From assembly GCF_010211765.1 (NCBI RefSeq), contig NZ_PDWO01000016.1, positions 34,510 through 98,509 on the forward strand: 64,000 nucleotides of DNA, read 5' to 3'. Source of the DNA: Pseudoxanthomonas kaohsiungensis (GTDB lineage: Bacteria; Pseudomonadota; Gammaproteobacteria; Xanthomonadales; Xanthomonadaceae). Positions 48,978 to 56,605 of this stretch are shown one piece after another. Position numbers and translations under genes: made by a program. The notes beneath the pieces are model-generated. The model ran no database searches. It saw nothing but the letters and a program-made list of their open reading frames with translations, and was not told where the DNA came from. Within the stretch, counting starts at the first letter, position 1. Each line of letters opens with the position of its first letter.

Positions 48978-49906
48978 CGCTCGTGTCCGCTCCAGAAGTC
49001 GTAGAAGTTGAACCAGTTGAACGGCATCCGCCGCGCGTGGTGTTCCAGCCGCGCCGCGTAGGCGTGTACCTGCTGCTGCAGCCACTGCGCGCGCGCGGCG
49101 CGCGGCGGCGGCGCGGTGGCCAGGTCGGCGAACGGCTCGAAGTACAGGTCGTAGCGGTTGCCGCCGCGGTACAGGCCGAAGCACAGCAGCACAGGCGCGT
49201 GCAGCGCCGCGGCCAGCTTCCACGGCGTGAGCGGGAACGGCGCCGGCACGTCCAGGAACGGGGCCGGCGCGGTGTCCTCGTGCGGTTGCGCGCGGTCGAC
49301 CAGCAGCGCGACCAGCTCGCCGGACTGCAGCGCGTGCTGGATCTCCAGCGCGATCGCCGCGCCCGGCTGGCTGCCGTCGATCACGCACTGCGCCAGCGCC
49401 GGATCCAGCGACTCGAAGATGCCGGTCAGCACCGGGTTCTGGGTGCGGTCGAGCACGATCCGGACCTTCAGCCCCGGCCGTCGCCGCGACAGGATCCGCA
49501 ACGCGTCGAAGCTGCCCAGGTGCGAGCCGAACAGCAACGCCCCGCGCCCCTGGTCGACCAGGGCCACCAGCGGGTCCAGCCCGTGCACGCGGATGTCGAA
49601 GCGCCAGGTCTGCCCGCCGAGCAGGAACACCCGGTCGAGGATGGTCGAGGCGAAGGTGTGGATGTGGCGGGCGACGTCCCATGGGCCGGCGTCGCGCCCG
49701 CGCACCCGCGCCAGCCAGGCGCGCGAGGCGCGCCGCTCCGGGCCGCGCACCAGCAGGAAGTACAGCGTGATCGGATACAGGCACAGCCGGGCCAGGCCGC
49801 GCCCGCCGTGGCGGGCGATGCCGACGATCAGGGCCAGCGAACCGCGGGTGCCGCCTTCGGGCCGGTGCTTCCAGGACGGCGGCGCACGCACCTGCGATTC
49901 AGCCAT
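48974..49906 (-). CDS. Lysophospholipid-type acyltransferase (aryl polyene)
   Basis: The 310-residue protein is of the lauroyl/LpxL-like acyltransferase family. The catalytic HX4D is seen as GSHLGSFD (about residue 135), followed by VRIVLDRTQNPVLTG, QSGELVALLVDRA and TPWKLAAALHAPVLLCFGLYRG. It would transfer an acyl chain in building the lipid anchor. ATG 49906 is preferred over an in-frame ATG at 49990 that lies inside the dehydratase gene. The overlap with the dehydratase is eight bases. Confidence 0.93.
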   Translation of the reverse strand: MAESQVRAPPSWKHRPEGGTRGSLALIVGIARHGGRGLARLCLYPITLYFLLVRGPERRASRAWLARVRGRDAGPWDVARHIHTFASTILDRVFLLGGQTWRFDIRVHGLDPLVALVDQGRGALLFGSHLGSFDALRILSRRRPGLKVRIVLDRTQNPVLTGIFESLDPALAQCVIDGSQPGAAIALEIQHALQSGELVALLVDRAQPHEDTAPAPFLDVPAPFPLTPWKLAAALHAPVLLCFGLYRGGNRYDLYFEPFADLATAPPPRAARAQWLQQQVHAYAARLEHHARRMPFNWFNFYDFWSGHER

Positions 49907-50192
49907 CGACGCCGGCTCCCGCCACCAGTTCGCCGCGTACGAGCACGCCCTCCTCGCCCACCACCTCGAACCGCCAGCGCGGCGCGGCACCGTCGAGCAC
50001 CACCCGCGCCGGCTGGCCCGGCAGCAGCGGCCTGAGGAACTTCACCTGCGGCAGGCGCAGCGGCCCGGCGATCGCGCCACCGGCCTCGATCGCGGCGAGC
50101 ACGCGTTCCAGCAGGACCACGCCGGGGACCAGCGGTCGCCCCGGGAAGTGCCCGGCCAGGCAGGGATCGTCGTGCGGGATCTCGAAATGCAT
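49899..50192 (-). CDS. ApeI-like 3-hydroxyacyl-ACP dehydratase
   Basis: The 97-residue hot-dog protein carries the FabZ/ApeI signature GHFPGRPLVPGVVLLE, with the catalytic His at about residue 15. It is shorter than FabZ and matches the ApeI-type partner dehydratase of aryl polyene clusters. With the ApeP-like protein it would form the dehydratase of the pathway. Its start is ATG 50192, 56 bases after the end of the COG4648 gene. Confidence 0.9.
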   Translation of the reverse strand: MHFEIPHDDPCLAGHFPGRPLVPGVVLLERVLAAIEAGGAIAGPLRLPQVKFLRPLLPGQPARVVLDGAAPRWRFEVVGEEGVLVRGELVAGAGVDG

Positions 50193-50248
50193 CCGCCAAG
50201 GATAACGGGCTTGCGCGCCGCGGCCGTCGCCGGCGGCGGTCGGCGCGT

Positions 50249-50983
50249 TCAGCGCAGCAGGTCGCGCCAGAACGCCGGGCCGAGCGCGGCCATGCGCCGC
50301 GCGAAGTCCAGGCCGTTGCGGTAGGGGCGCCTGGGGAACCGGCGCTTGCGGTACTGGTACTCGCCGAGCATGAAACCGCCCACCAAGCCGTAGTTGAGCA
50401 GGTTGGCGAACCACGACCAGGCCGAGTGCGGGACCGCGACCGGCGGCGCGATGCCGAAGGCATGCAGCACCCCGCCCGGCACCGCGCACAGTGCCAGCGC
50501 CAGGTTGGCCAGGGCCAGGAAGGCCAGCAGTCCGGCCCAGCCGGCGGTCAGCCGGCGCGCATAGGCAGGCAGGCCGTCGGGCATCTCCCAGCCGGCCTGC
50601 GCGTACAGCGCGGTGACGATACGGGTGACCAGCGGGGACCTCCCCGGCCGCAGGCTGCGCGCGAAGAACCAGGCCAGCCATGCGGTGAACAGCACCGGCG
50701 GGGCGAGCAGCAGCAGGTCCAGCCACACCGTCCCGCTGCCCCAGGCCAACGCCGCCAGCAGTGCGGCCAGCAGCGCCAGCGCCCACCAGCGACGACCGAG
50801 CAGTGGCGCGGCGAGCAGAAACAGGACCAGGTCGGCCAGGGCCAACGCCGCCCAGGCGCCGCCACGGGTGCCGGCGGCATGCGCCAGGAACGGGTACAGC
50901 ACGCCGAGCACCAGCTGGACCGGCAGCACCAGCGACCGCGCCGGATCGCGGCCCTTGTCCGGCTCCGCCGGGGCGGCGGTCAC
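50249..50983 (-). CDS. COG4648 family membrane protein (aryl polyene)
   Basis: The 244-residue protein has six to seven hydrophobic helices (LVLGVLYPFLAHAAG, ALALADLVLFLLAAPLLG, AGLLAFLALANLALALCAV and others) and a conserved WFANLLNYGLVGGFMLGEYQYRKRRFP near the end. It is a regular member of aryl polyene loci, but its function is unknown. The GTG start at 50983 overlaps the ACP stop (GTGA). Confidence 0.9.
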   Translation of the reverse strand: MTAAPAEPDKGRDPARSLVLPVQLVLGVLYPFLAHAAGTRGGAWAALALADLVLFLLAAPLLGRRWWALALLAALLAALAWGSGTVWLDLLLLAPPVLFTAWLAWFFARSLRPGRSPLVTRIVTALYAQAGWEMPDGLPAYARRLTAGWAGLLAFLALANLALALCAVPGGVLHAFGIAPPVAVPHSAWSWFANLLNYGLVGGFMLGEYQYRKRRFPRRPYRNGLDFARRMAALGPAFWRDLLR

Positions 50984-51249
50984 GTCAACCGGCGCTGCGA
51001 CTGGACATGCGCCGACAGCGCGCGCAGCGAGGCGAAGATGCGGCGGTTGTCCTCGCCTTCGGCGCGCAGCTGCACCCCGTAGCGCTTGCCCACCGCCAGC
51101 GACAGTTCCAGCGCGTCGATCGAATCCAGGCCCAGGCCGTCGTTGAACAGCGGCGCCTCCGGGTCGATCGCGTGCGGGTCCACGCCCTCCAGGTTCAAGC
51201 TCTCGACCAGGAGTTCGGCCAGTTCGCGTTCGGCTTCGGTCTGCGACAT
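50980..51249 (-). CDS. Acyl carrier protein (XanC-like)
   Basis: The 89-residue ACP has the phosphopantetheine attachment serine in DGLGLDSIDALEL (about residue 41) and a helical, acidic composition. It should carry the growing aryl polyene from the hydroxybenzoate starter. It heads the eight-gene minus-strand operon that ends with the FabG-like reductase. In Xanthomonas the equivalent protein is called XanC; I give no symbol because the match is by context. The 142 bases to the divergent halogenase form the shared promoter region. Confidence 0.93.
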   Translation of the reverse strand: MSQTEAERELAELLVESLNLEGVDPHAIDPEAPLFNDGLGLDSIDALELSLAVGKRYGVQLRAEGEDNRRIFASLRALSAHVQSQRRLT

Positions 51250-51391
51250 CGTTTCGGGTCCGGGACTGCGCAAGGCCGGCCACGATCCGGCATCGGCCGC
51301 CGACGCGCAAGTCCGGGCGCTTCGTGAAGCCGCGCGGGGCCTGCCGCGCTATCATCCCGGCCTCCCCACGCCCCCTTCCGGCCGCCTGCGC
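51250..51391. promoter_or_regulatory. Divergent promoter region of the aryl polyene operons
   Basis: This 142-base gap separates the ACP operon (minus) from the halogenase-xanB2 pair (plus). A TATCAT hexamer at 51350-51355 could be a -10 element for the plus operon. I see no clear -35 and no recognised operator. Control of both halves of the pathway must run through this stretch. Confidence 0.55.
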
Positions 51392-52795
51392 ATGACCCCT
51401 TCCGAATCGCCGCCGCCCCCGACCGCGCCAGCCGCGCGGCAGCAATCGGCGGACGGGGCGGAGGCCGGCGGCAGCGAGGTGGCCGTCGACGTGCTGGTGA
51501 TCGGCGGCGGCCCGGCCGGCACGACCGCGGCCACCTTCCTGGCCCGCCGCGGCTGGAAGGTCACGCTGCTCGAGAAGGACGTGCACCCGCGCTTCCACAT
51601 CGGCGAGTCGCTGCTGCCGATGAACCTGCCGATCCTCGAACGCCTGGGGGTGCTCGAGCAGGTGAAGCGGATCGGCGTGCACAAGCCCGGCGCCGACTTC
51701 CCGATGCGCGGCGACCGCGACAGCATCAACGTGTTCCGCTTCGACCGCGCACTGGATCCCAAGTTCGGCTACGCCTACCAGGTCAAGCGCGCCGAGTTCG
51801 ACGCGCTGCTGTTCGACAACGCGTTGGCCAACGGGGTCGATGCGCGGCAGCAGGTCAAGGTCGAGCAGGTGGAGTTCGGCGCCGACGGCCGCCCGGCCCG
51901 GGTGCATGCGCGCGACGCCGGTGGCAACGCGCTCGCCTTCCGTCCGCGCTACCTGGTCGATGCCAGCGGCCGCGACACCTTCCTCGGCAGCAAGCTCAAG
52001 CTGAAGAAGAAGAACCCGGCGCACCAGTCGGCGGCGATCTTCAGCCACTTCAGCGGCGTCACCCGCCGCGAGGGCGAGGAGGCCGGCAACATCACGGTCG
52101 AGCGCTTCGCCCACGGCTGGATGTGGCTGATCCCGCTGACCGGCGACGTGATGAGCGTCGGCGCGGTGTGCTTCCCCGAATACCTCAAGACCCGCAGCGG
52201 CGACAACGAGTCGTTCCTGATGCAGACCCTGCGCGACACCCCCTCGGTGTGGGCGCGGATGGGCAACGCGCAGCGGATCGCGCCGGTGCACGCCACCGGC
52301 AACTATTCCTATACCTGCACGCGCATGCACGGCCCGGGCTGGGTCATGGCCGGCGACGCGTTCGCCTTCATCGACCCGGTGTTCTCCTCCGGCGTCTACC
52401 TGGGCATGAACGGCGGCGAGCAGGCCGCGAAGACCGTCGACGCGATCCTGCGCGACCCCTCGCGCGAAGCGGCCGAGCAGCGCGCGATGGACAAGCGCCT
52501 GCGCCGCGGCCTGCGCTATTTCTCCTGGTTCATCTACCGCTTCACCACCCCGGTGATGGAGGCCCTGTTCGCGCAGCCGCGCAACACCCTGCAGCTGGAA
52601 CAGGCGGTGATCTCGATGCTGGCCGGCGACGTGTTCGACAACAAGGCCGTGCGCTGGCGGCTGCGGGTGTTCCGCCTGGTCTATGCGCTGACCGCGCTGC
52701 AGCTGGCGCCGAAGGCGCTGCGCGGCTGGCTGCGCCGGCGCCGCCAGGTCGGCGAGCGCTTCAGCGGGGACACGCTGCAGGGCGGCAACCCGTGA
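51392..52795 (+). CDS. Flavin-dependent halogenase-like oxidoreductase (aryl polyene)
   Basis: The 467-residue flavoprotein has the GxGxxG FAD motif (VIGGGPAGTTAA, about residues 35-47), FHIGESLLPMNLPILERLG, and the WxWxIP motif of flavin halogenases at residues 243-248 (GWMWLIPL). Later GPGWVMAGDAFAFIDPVFSSG is the second FAD motif. The GESLLP form resembles halogenases acting on carrier-bound phenols or pyrroles. Xanthomonadins are brominated aryl polyenes, so halogenation of the aryl head is a plausible role. Its stop overlaps the xanB2 start (GTGA). Confidence 0.9.
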   Translation: MTPSESPPPPTAPAARQQSADGAEAGGSEVAVDVLVIGGGPAGTTAATFLARRGWKVTLLEKDVHPRFHIGESLLPMNLPILERLGVLEQVKRIGVHKPGADFPMRGDRDSINVFRFDRALDPKFGYAYQVKRAEFDALLFDNALANGVDARQQVKVEQVEFGADGRPARVHARDAGGNALAFRPRYLVDASGRDTFLGSKLKLKKKNPAHQSAAIFSHFSGVTRREGEEAGNITVERFAHGWMWLIPLTGDVMSVGAVCFPEYLKTRSGDNESFLMQTLRDTPSVWARMGNAQRIAPVHATGNYSYTCTRMHGPGWVMAGDAFAFIDPVFSSGVYLGMNGGEQAAKTVDAILRDPSREAAEQRAMDKRLRRGLRYFSWFIYRFTTPVMEALFAQPRNTLQLEQAVISMLAGDVFDNKAVRWRLRVFRLVYALTALQLAPKALRGWLRRRRQVGERFSGDTLQGGNP

Positions 52796-53823
52796 GCCGG
52801 CCGCAGCCGTTCCCGGGCCACGCCGGAACCACGGCCGCGCCCGGGCTGGAGTTCCGCTACGCAGCCGCGGACACGCTGCCGCGGCAGCTGGCCGACGACC
52901 GCGTGCTGGCCGTGCTCGGCTTCGGCTCCTCCGCCCCCGCCAGCGACGATCCGCGCTGGCTGCGGGTGCCGCTGCAGCCGCTGGACGACGCGCCGCCGCT
53001 GATCGAGGTCTGGCACGCACGCGGCCCGGTGCAGCATGGCCGCGATGGCGAGGTGGCCTGGGCCAGCGATGGCGGCCTGCTGTTCGGCGCGATCGAGGTC
53101 GACGAAGGACATGACGGGATCGAGGACGCCGCCAGGCGGGCCTACGCGCGCATGGCCGCGTTCATGGCCGGCTGCGACACCCCGCACCTGCTCCGGATCT
53201 GGAACTACATGGATGCCATCACCCTCGGCGAGGGTGACGAGGAGCGCTACCGCCGCTTCTGCGTGGGCCGGGTCGCCGGCATGGGCGCGCTGGACGCCGC
53301 GCGCCTGCCGGCGGCGACCGCGATCGGCAGCTGCGACGGCCGCCGCCGCTTGCAGGTGTACTGGCTGGCCTCGCGCGAGCCCGGCACGCCGGTCGAGAAC
53401 CCGCGCCAGGTCAGCGCCTACCGGTATCCGCGCCAGTACGGCCCGCAGTCGCCCAGCTTCGCGCGGGCGATGCTGCCCCCCGCCGGCAGCGCGATGCCGC
53501 TGCTGCTGTCCGGCACCGCCGCGATCGTCGGCCATGCCTCGCAGCATTCCGATTCGCTGCAGGCGCAACTCGACGAGACCCTGGCCAACCTCGACAGCCT
53601 GGTCGCGACCGCGCGCCGCCAGGCGCCGGAGCTGCCCGCCGCGCTGGGCGCGGGCAGCCTGCTCAAGGTCTACGTGCGCGATCGCGGGGCGGCACCCGGG
53701 GTCGCCGCGCAGCTGGCCGCGCGGCTCGATCCGGCGGTCCCGCGGCTGCTGCTGCACGCCCAGGTCTGCCGGCGCGAGCTGCAGGTGGAGATCGACGGAG
53801 TGCACGGCCTGGCCCAGGCCTGA
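52792..53823 (+). CDS. xanB2: Chorismatase / 3-hydroxybenzoate synthase (XanB2-like)
   Basis: The 343-residue protein starts at GTG 52792 within the halogenase stop. It matches the FkbO/Hyg5/XanB2 chorismatase family in length and pattern: LLFGAIEVDEGHDGIEDAARRAY, LLRIWNYMDAITLGEGDEERYRRFCVGR, QVSAYRYPRQYGPQSPSFARA and LSGTAAIVGHASQHSD. XanB2 in Xanthomonas converts chorismate to 3- and 4-hydroxybenzoate, supplying the xanthomonadin starter and coenzyme Q. Its place next to the halogenase fits this role. Confidence 0.95.
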   Translation: MSRPQPFPGHAGTTAAPGLEFRYAAADTLPRQLADDRVLAVLGFGSSAPASDDPRWLRVPLQPLDDAPPLIEVWHARGPVQHGRDGEVAWASDGGLLFGAIEVDEGHDGIEDAARRAYARMAAFMAGCDTPHLLRIWNYMDAITLGEGDEERYRRFCVGRVAGMGALDAARLPAATAIGSCDGRRRLQVYWLASREPGTPVENPRQVSAYRYPRQYGPQSPSFARAMLPPAGSAMPLLLSGTAAIVGHASQHSDSLQAQLDETLANLDSLVATARRQAPELPAALGAGSLLKVYVRDRGAAPGVAAQLAARLDPAVPRLLLHAQVCRRELQVEIDGVHGLAQA

Positions 53824-53980
53824 GCCGACTGCGCGCCGCGCCGGTCGTCGCATCCGCTTTCCTTTCGCCGGCAACCGTTGCCGCCCGTGCGCCGCGCACT
53901 GCGATACTGCCGCGCCGGCGCGACGCGCCGATGCCGCCGTCGTACCGCCGCCACGCTCCGGGTCCCCGGGAGGAACTCCG

Positions 53981-55285
53981 ATGCACCGAACGCAGCTGCT
54001 CGTCCTGATGTTCGCACTCGCCTGCCTGGCCGCCCCGCCAGCCGGTGCAGCGGAACCAGCGCCTGCCGCCGGGGGCGCGGCCGATGTCGCCCGCATCGAT
54101 GGCGAACGCATCGACCGCGTGCTTTCCGGGTACGTCGCGTCCGGCAAGCTGCCGGGCGTGTCGGCGCTGGTCTACCAGGACGGACGCGAGGCTTACTTCG
54201 GGGCGTTCGGCCAGGCCGACCGCGAAGCCGGCCGACCGATGGCGCGCGACACCCTCGTGCAGATCTTCTCGATGACCAAGCCGGTCACCGGGGTGGCGCT
54301 GATGCAGCTGTGGGAGCAGGGCAGGTTCCAGCTCGACGACCCGGTGGCCACGCACCTGCCCGAGTTCGCCGCCGTCCGCGTGTACGCGGGCACCGACGTG
54401 CACGGCAAGCCGCTGCTGGAAACGCCGGCGCGCGCGCCCACCATCCGCGACCTGATGCGCCACACCGCGGGGCTGGTCGAAGGCAACGGCGCGGCCGGAC
54501 CGCTCGGCGAGCTCTATCGCCAGGCCGACCCCGAGAACCTGGACCACACCCTGGCCGAGGAAGTGCGCCGGATCGCCCGCGTGCCGCTGCTCTACCACCC
54601 CGGCCGGCGCTGGGTGTACTCGCCGGCCGTGGACGTGCAGGCACGGCTGGTCGAAGTGCTGTCCGGCCAGCCGTTCGATGCGTACCTGCAGGAGCATGTG
54701 TTCGACCCGCTGCGCATGCACGACACGCGCTACACCCTGCGCGACGCCGACCGCGCGCGCCTGGCCGCGCTGTACATGCGCAGCGACGACGGCGTGATGA
54801 GCCGGGTCGCCGACGTCGAGGCGCTCAAGCTCAATGGCCGAAAGCGCGCACTTACTCCCGGCAGCTGGGGCCTGGTGTCCACGCTGGACGACTACATGCG
54901 CTTCAGCCGGATGCTGCTCGAGGGCGGCGAGCTGGACGGCGCGCGGATCCTGCAGCCGGCCACGATCCGGCTGATGGCCAGCGACGCCCTGCCCGCGTCG
55001 ATCGGCCTCACCGAGCGCTCGTGGCTTCCGGGCAAGGGCCAGGTCGGCTTCGGCATCGACTTCGCGGTGCGCACCGCCTCGCCGCGGACGGCGAACGAGC
55101 CTTCCGGCGAGGTCGGCGAGTTCTTCTGGGACGGCGCCGCCAACACCCTGTTCTGGGTCGATCCGGTCAACCGGATCACCGCGGTGTTGTTCGCCCAGTG
55201 GCTGCCGCCAGGCACGATGCCCCTGCACAAGGCGTTCCGCGACGCGGTCTACCACGACGACACCTCGGCCGCCGCGCCCCGGTAG
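53981..55285 (+). CDS. Serine hydrolase, class C beta-lactamase/esterase family
   Basis: The 434-residue protein has a signal peptide (LLVLMFALACLAAPPAGAAE) and the SxxK motif FSMTKP (serine at about residue 97). LMRHTAGLVEG and a YSP (Y-S-x) element in WVYSPAVDVQARLVE are also present. This fits the penicillin-binding-like serine hydrolases (EstB/class C type) rather than a resistance enzyme, and the substrate is open. A GGAGG-like site precedes ATG 53981. Its TAG stop forms the first bases of a palindromic repeat. Confidence 0.93.
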   Translation: MHRTQLLVLMFALACLAAPPAGAAEPAPAAGGAADVARIDGERIDRVLSGYVASGKLPGVSALVYQDGREAYFGAFGQADREAGRPMARDTLVQIFSMTKPVTGVALMQLWEQGRFQLDDPVATHLPEFAAVRVYAGTDVHGKPLLETPARAPTIRDLMRHTAGLVEGNGAAGPLGELYRQADPENLDHTLAEEVRRIARVPLLYHPGRRWVYSPAVDVQARLVEVLSGQPFDAYLQEHVFDPLRMHDTRYTLRDADRARLAALYMRSDDGVMSRVADVEALKLNGRKRALTPGSWGLVSTLDDYMRFSRMLLEGGELDGARILQPATIRLMASDALPASIGLTERSWLPGKGQVGFGIDFAVRTASPRTANEPSGEVGEFFWDGAANTLFWVDPVNRITAVLFAQWLPPGTMPLHKAFRDAVYHDDTSAAAPR

Positions 55286-55421
55286 AGCGGGGCTCGCCCC
55301 GCTGCCACGGCCGCCCGTAGAGCGGGGCTTGCCCCGCTGCCGCAGCCTCCCGTAGAGCGGGGCTTGCCCCGCTGCCTTTAGCAAGGGGCACCGCAGTCAG
55401 CGGGGCAAGCCCCGCTCTACG
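55282..55421. repeat. Array of four GTAGAGC palindromic repeats
   Basis: Three direct copies begin at 55282, 55316 and 55351 (consensus CGTAGAGCGGGGCTTGCCCC plus GCTGC). A fourth, inverted, occupies 55398-55421. Each copy folds on itself through the GGGGCTTGCCCC core. The inverted copy can also pair with any of the others. The first copy supplies the TAG stop of the serine hydrolase. The units resemble REP elements. The same unit occurs near 10272-10345. Confidence 0.88.
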
Positions 55422-55469
55422 CGGCCCCGAAGCCCGGCAACGGAGCACGGCAAACGTGAGCGGAGCGGC

Positions 55470-56561
55470 TCAGCGGCGTTCGCCGCAGGCCTCGTCCTTC
55501 TTCTTCAGCGGATTCCAGCGCCAGCCGTCGTCCTCGCAGGCCACCGTCGCCGGCGCCGCCAGCGCGGCCTTGGCCGCGTCGGCGCGCGCCTGCTTCTCGC
55601 GGGCCTGCGCCAGGCGCTGTGCCTGCAGCTTCCGTACCTGCTCGCGGATCTGCGGCAACGCCGCCAGCGCGGCCTTCTCGCCTTCCAGGATCGCCTGGTT
55701 GCGGCGGGTGAAGTCGGCCGAACCGTAGTCGAGCACGTTCGGCCGGATCACCACGTCGGCGCGGGTGAGTTCCTGCTCGCCCAGGCGCTGGCCCATGATC
55801 GCGATCGACTGGTTGACGATGCCGAGCATGCCGTCGGGCCGGCGCCCGCGCGCCTTGCTGGAAATGTCCACGGCGATGACGAAATCCGCGCCCAGTTCAC
55901 GCGCCGCATCCACCGGCACCGGACTGACCACGCCGCCGTCCACGTACTGGTAGCTGCCGATGGTCACCGGCTCGAACACGCCCGGCACGCTGCTGGACGC
56001 ACGCACCGCCTGGCCGGTGTTGCCGCGCACGAACACGGTGCGCTCGCCGGTCTCCAGGCGCGTGGCCACTGCGGCGAACGGCTTGCGCATGCGCTCGATC
56101 GGCCGCTTGCCGACCTGTTCATTGACGTAGTCCTGCAATGCCAGGCCTTGCACCAGGCCGCCGGAGAACAGGCGCACGTCGCGGATGCTGGCTTCGTCCA
56201 GCGACACCGCATGCTCCTGCAGCTGGAACGGGTCCATGCCGCTGGCGTAAAGCGCGCCGACCACGCTGCCGGCGCTGGTACCGGCGACCACCTCGGGCTT
56301 GAAGCCGTTGGCCTCCAGCATCTTGATCACGCCGATGTGGGCGAAGCCCTTGGCCGCGCCACCGCCCAGGGCCAGGCCGATCTTCACCGGGGGCACCACC
56401 GGATCGACGCGGGCGGGCGGCAGGGGCGCCACCGGTGCCTGCGGCGGCGCTTCCGGGCGCGTCCCGCCGCAGCCGGCCAGCAGCGCGGCCACGACCAGGG
56501 CGGCGGCCAGGAGCGGCGGCGCGGTGCGCGGGGTCGGGACGGTGGAGTGCCGGGGATTCAA
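55470..56561 (-). CDS. Patatin-like phospholipase family lipoprotein
   Basis: The protein has the patatin oxyanion hole and nucleophile elbow: LALGGGAAKGFAHIGVIKMLE and GTSAGSVVGALYASG, with the Asp of the Ser-Asp dyad in YVDGGVVSPVPV. It is close to the RssA/NTE-type bacterial patatins. A lipobox (VVAALLAGC) lies near the N-terminus, so it should be an exported lipoprotein with lipid hydrolase activity. No ATG suits; TTG 56561 gives 363 residues and a proper lipoprotein signal. An upstream ATG at 56693 would overlap the ligase gene. Confidence 0.9.
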   Translation of the reverse strand: MNPRHSTVPTPRTAPPLLAAALVVAALLAGCGGTRPEAPPQAPVAPLPPARVDPVVPPVKIGLALGGGAAKGFAHIGVIKMLEANGFKPEVVAGTSAGSVVGALYASGMDPFQLQEHAVSLDEASIRDVRLFSGGLVQGLALQDYVNEQVGKRPIERMRKPFAAVATRLETGERTVFVRGNTGQAVRASSSVPGVFEPVTIGSYQYVDGGVVSPVPVDAARELGADFVIAVDISSKARGRRPDGMLGIVNQSIAIMGQRLGEQELTRADVVIRPNVLDYGSADFTRRNQAILEGEKAALAALPQIREQVRKLQAQRLAQAREKQARADAAKAALAAPATVACEDDGWRWNPLKKKDEACGERR

Positions 56562-56605
56562 GACGGTCGGGAAGCCGGTGCGCCGCGGCGTGCGGCGGCG
56601 TGATT

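Noticed and set aside
53981..55285. Beta-lactamase resistance gene
   Set aside because: The SxxK and YSP elements fit the broad serine hydrolase/EstB family. The protein lacks the features that would define a class C resistance enzyme, so only the family is called.
55282..55421. CRISPR array
   Set aside because: The units are palindromic, one copy is inverted, spacing varies from about 9 to 21 bases and no cas gene is near. REP-like repeats explain it better.
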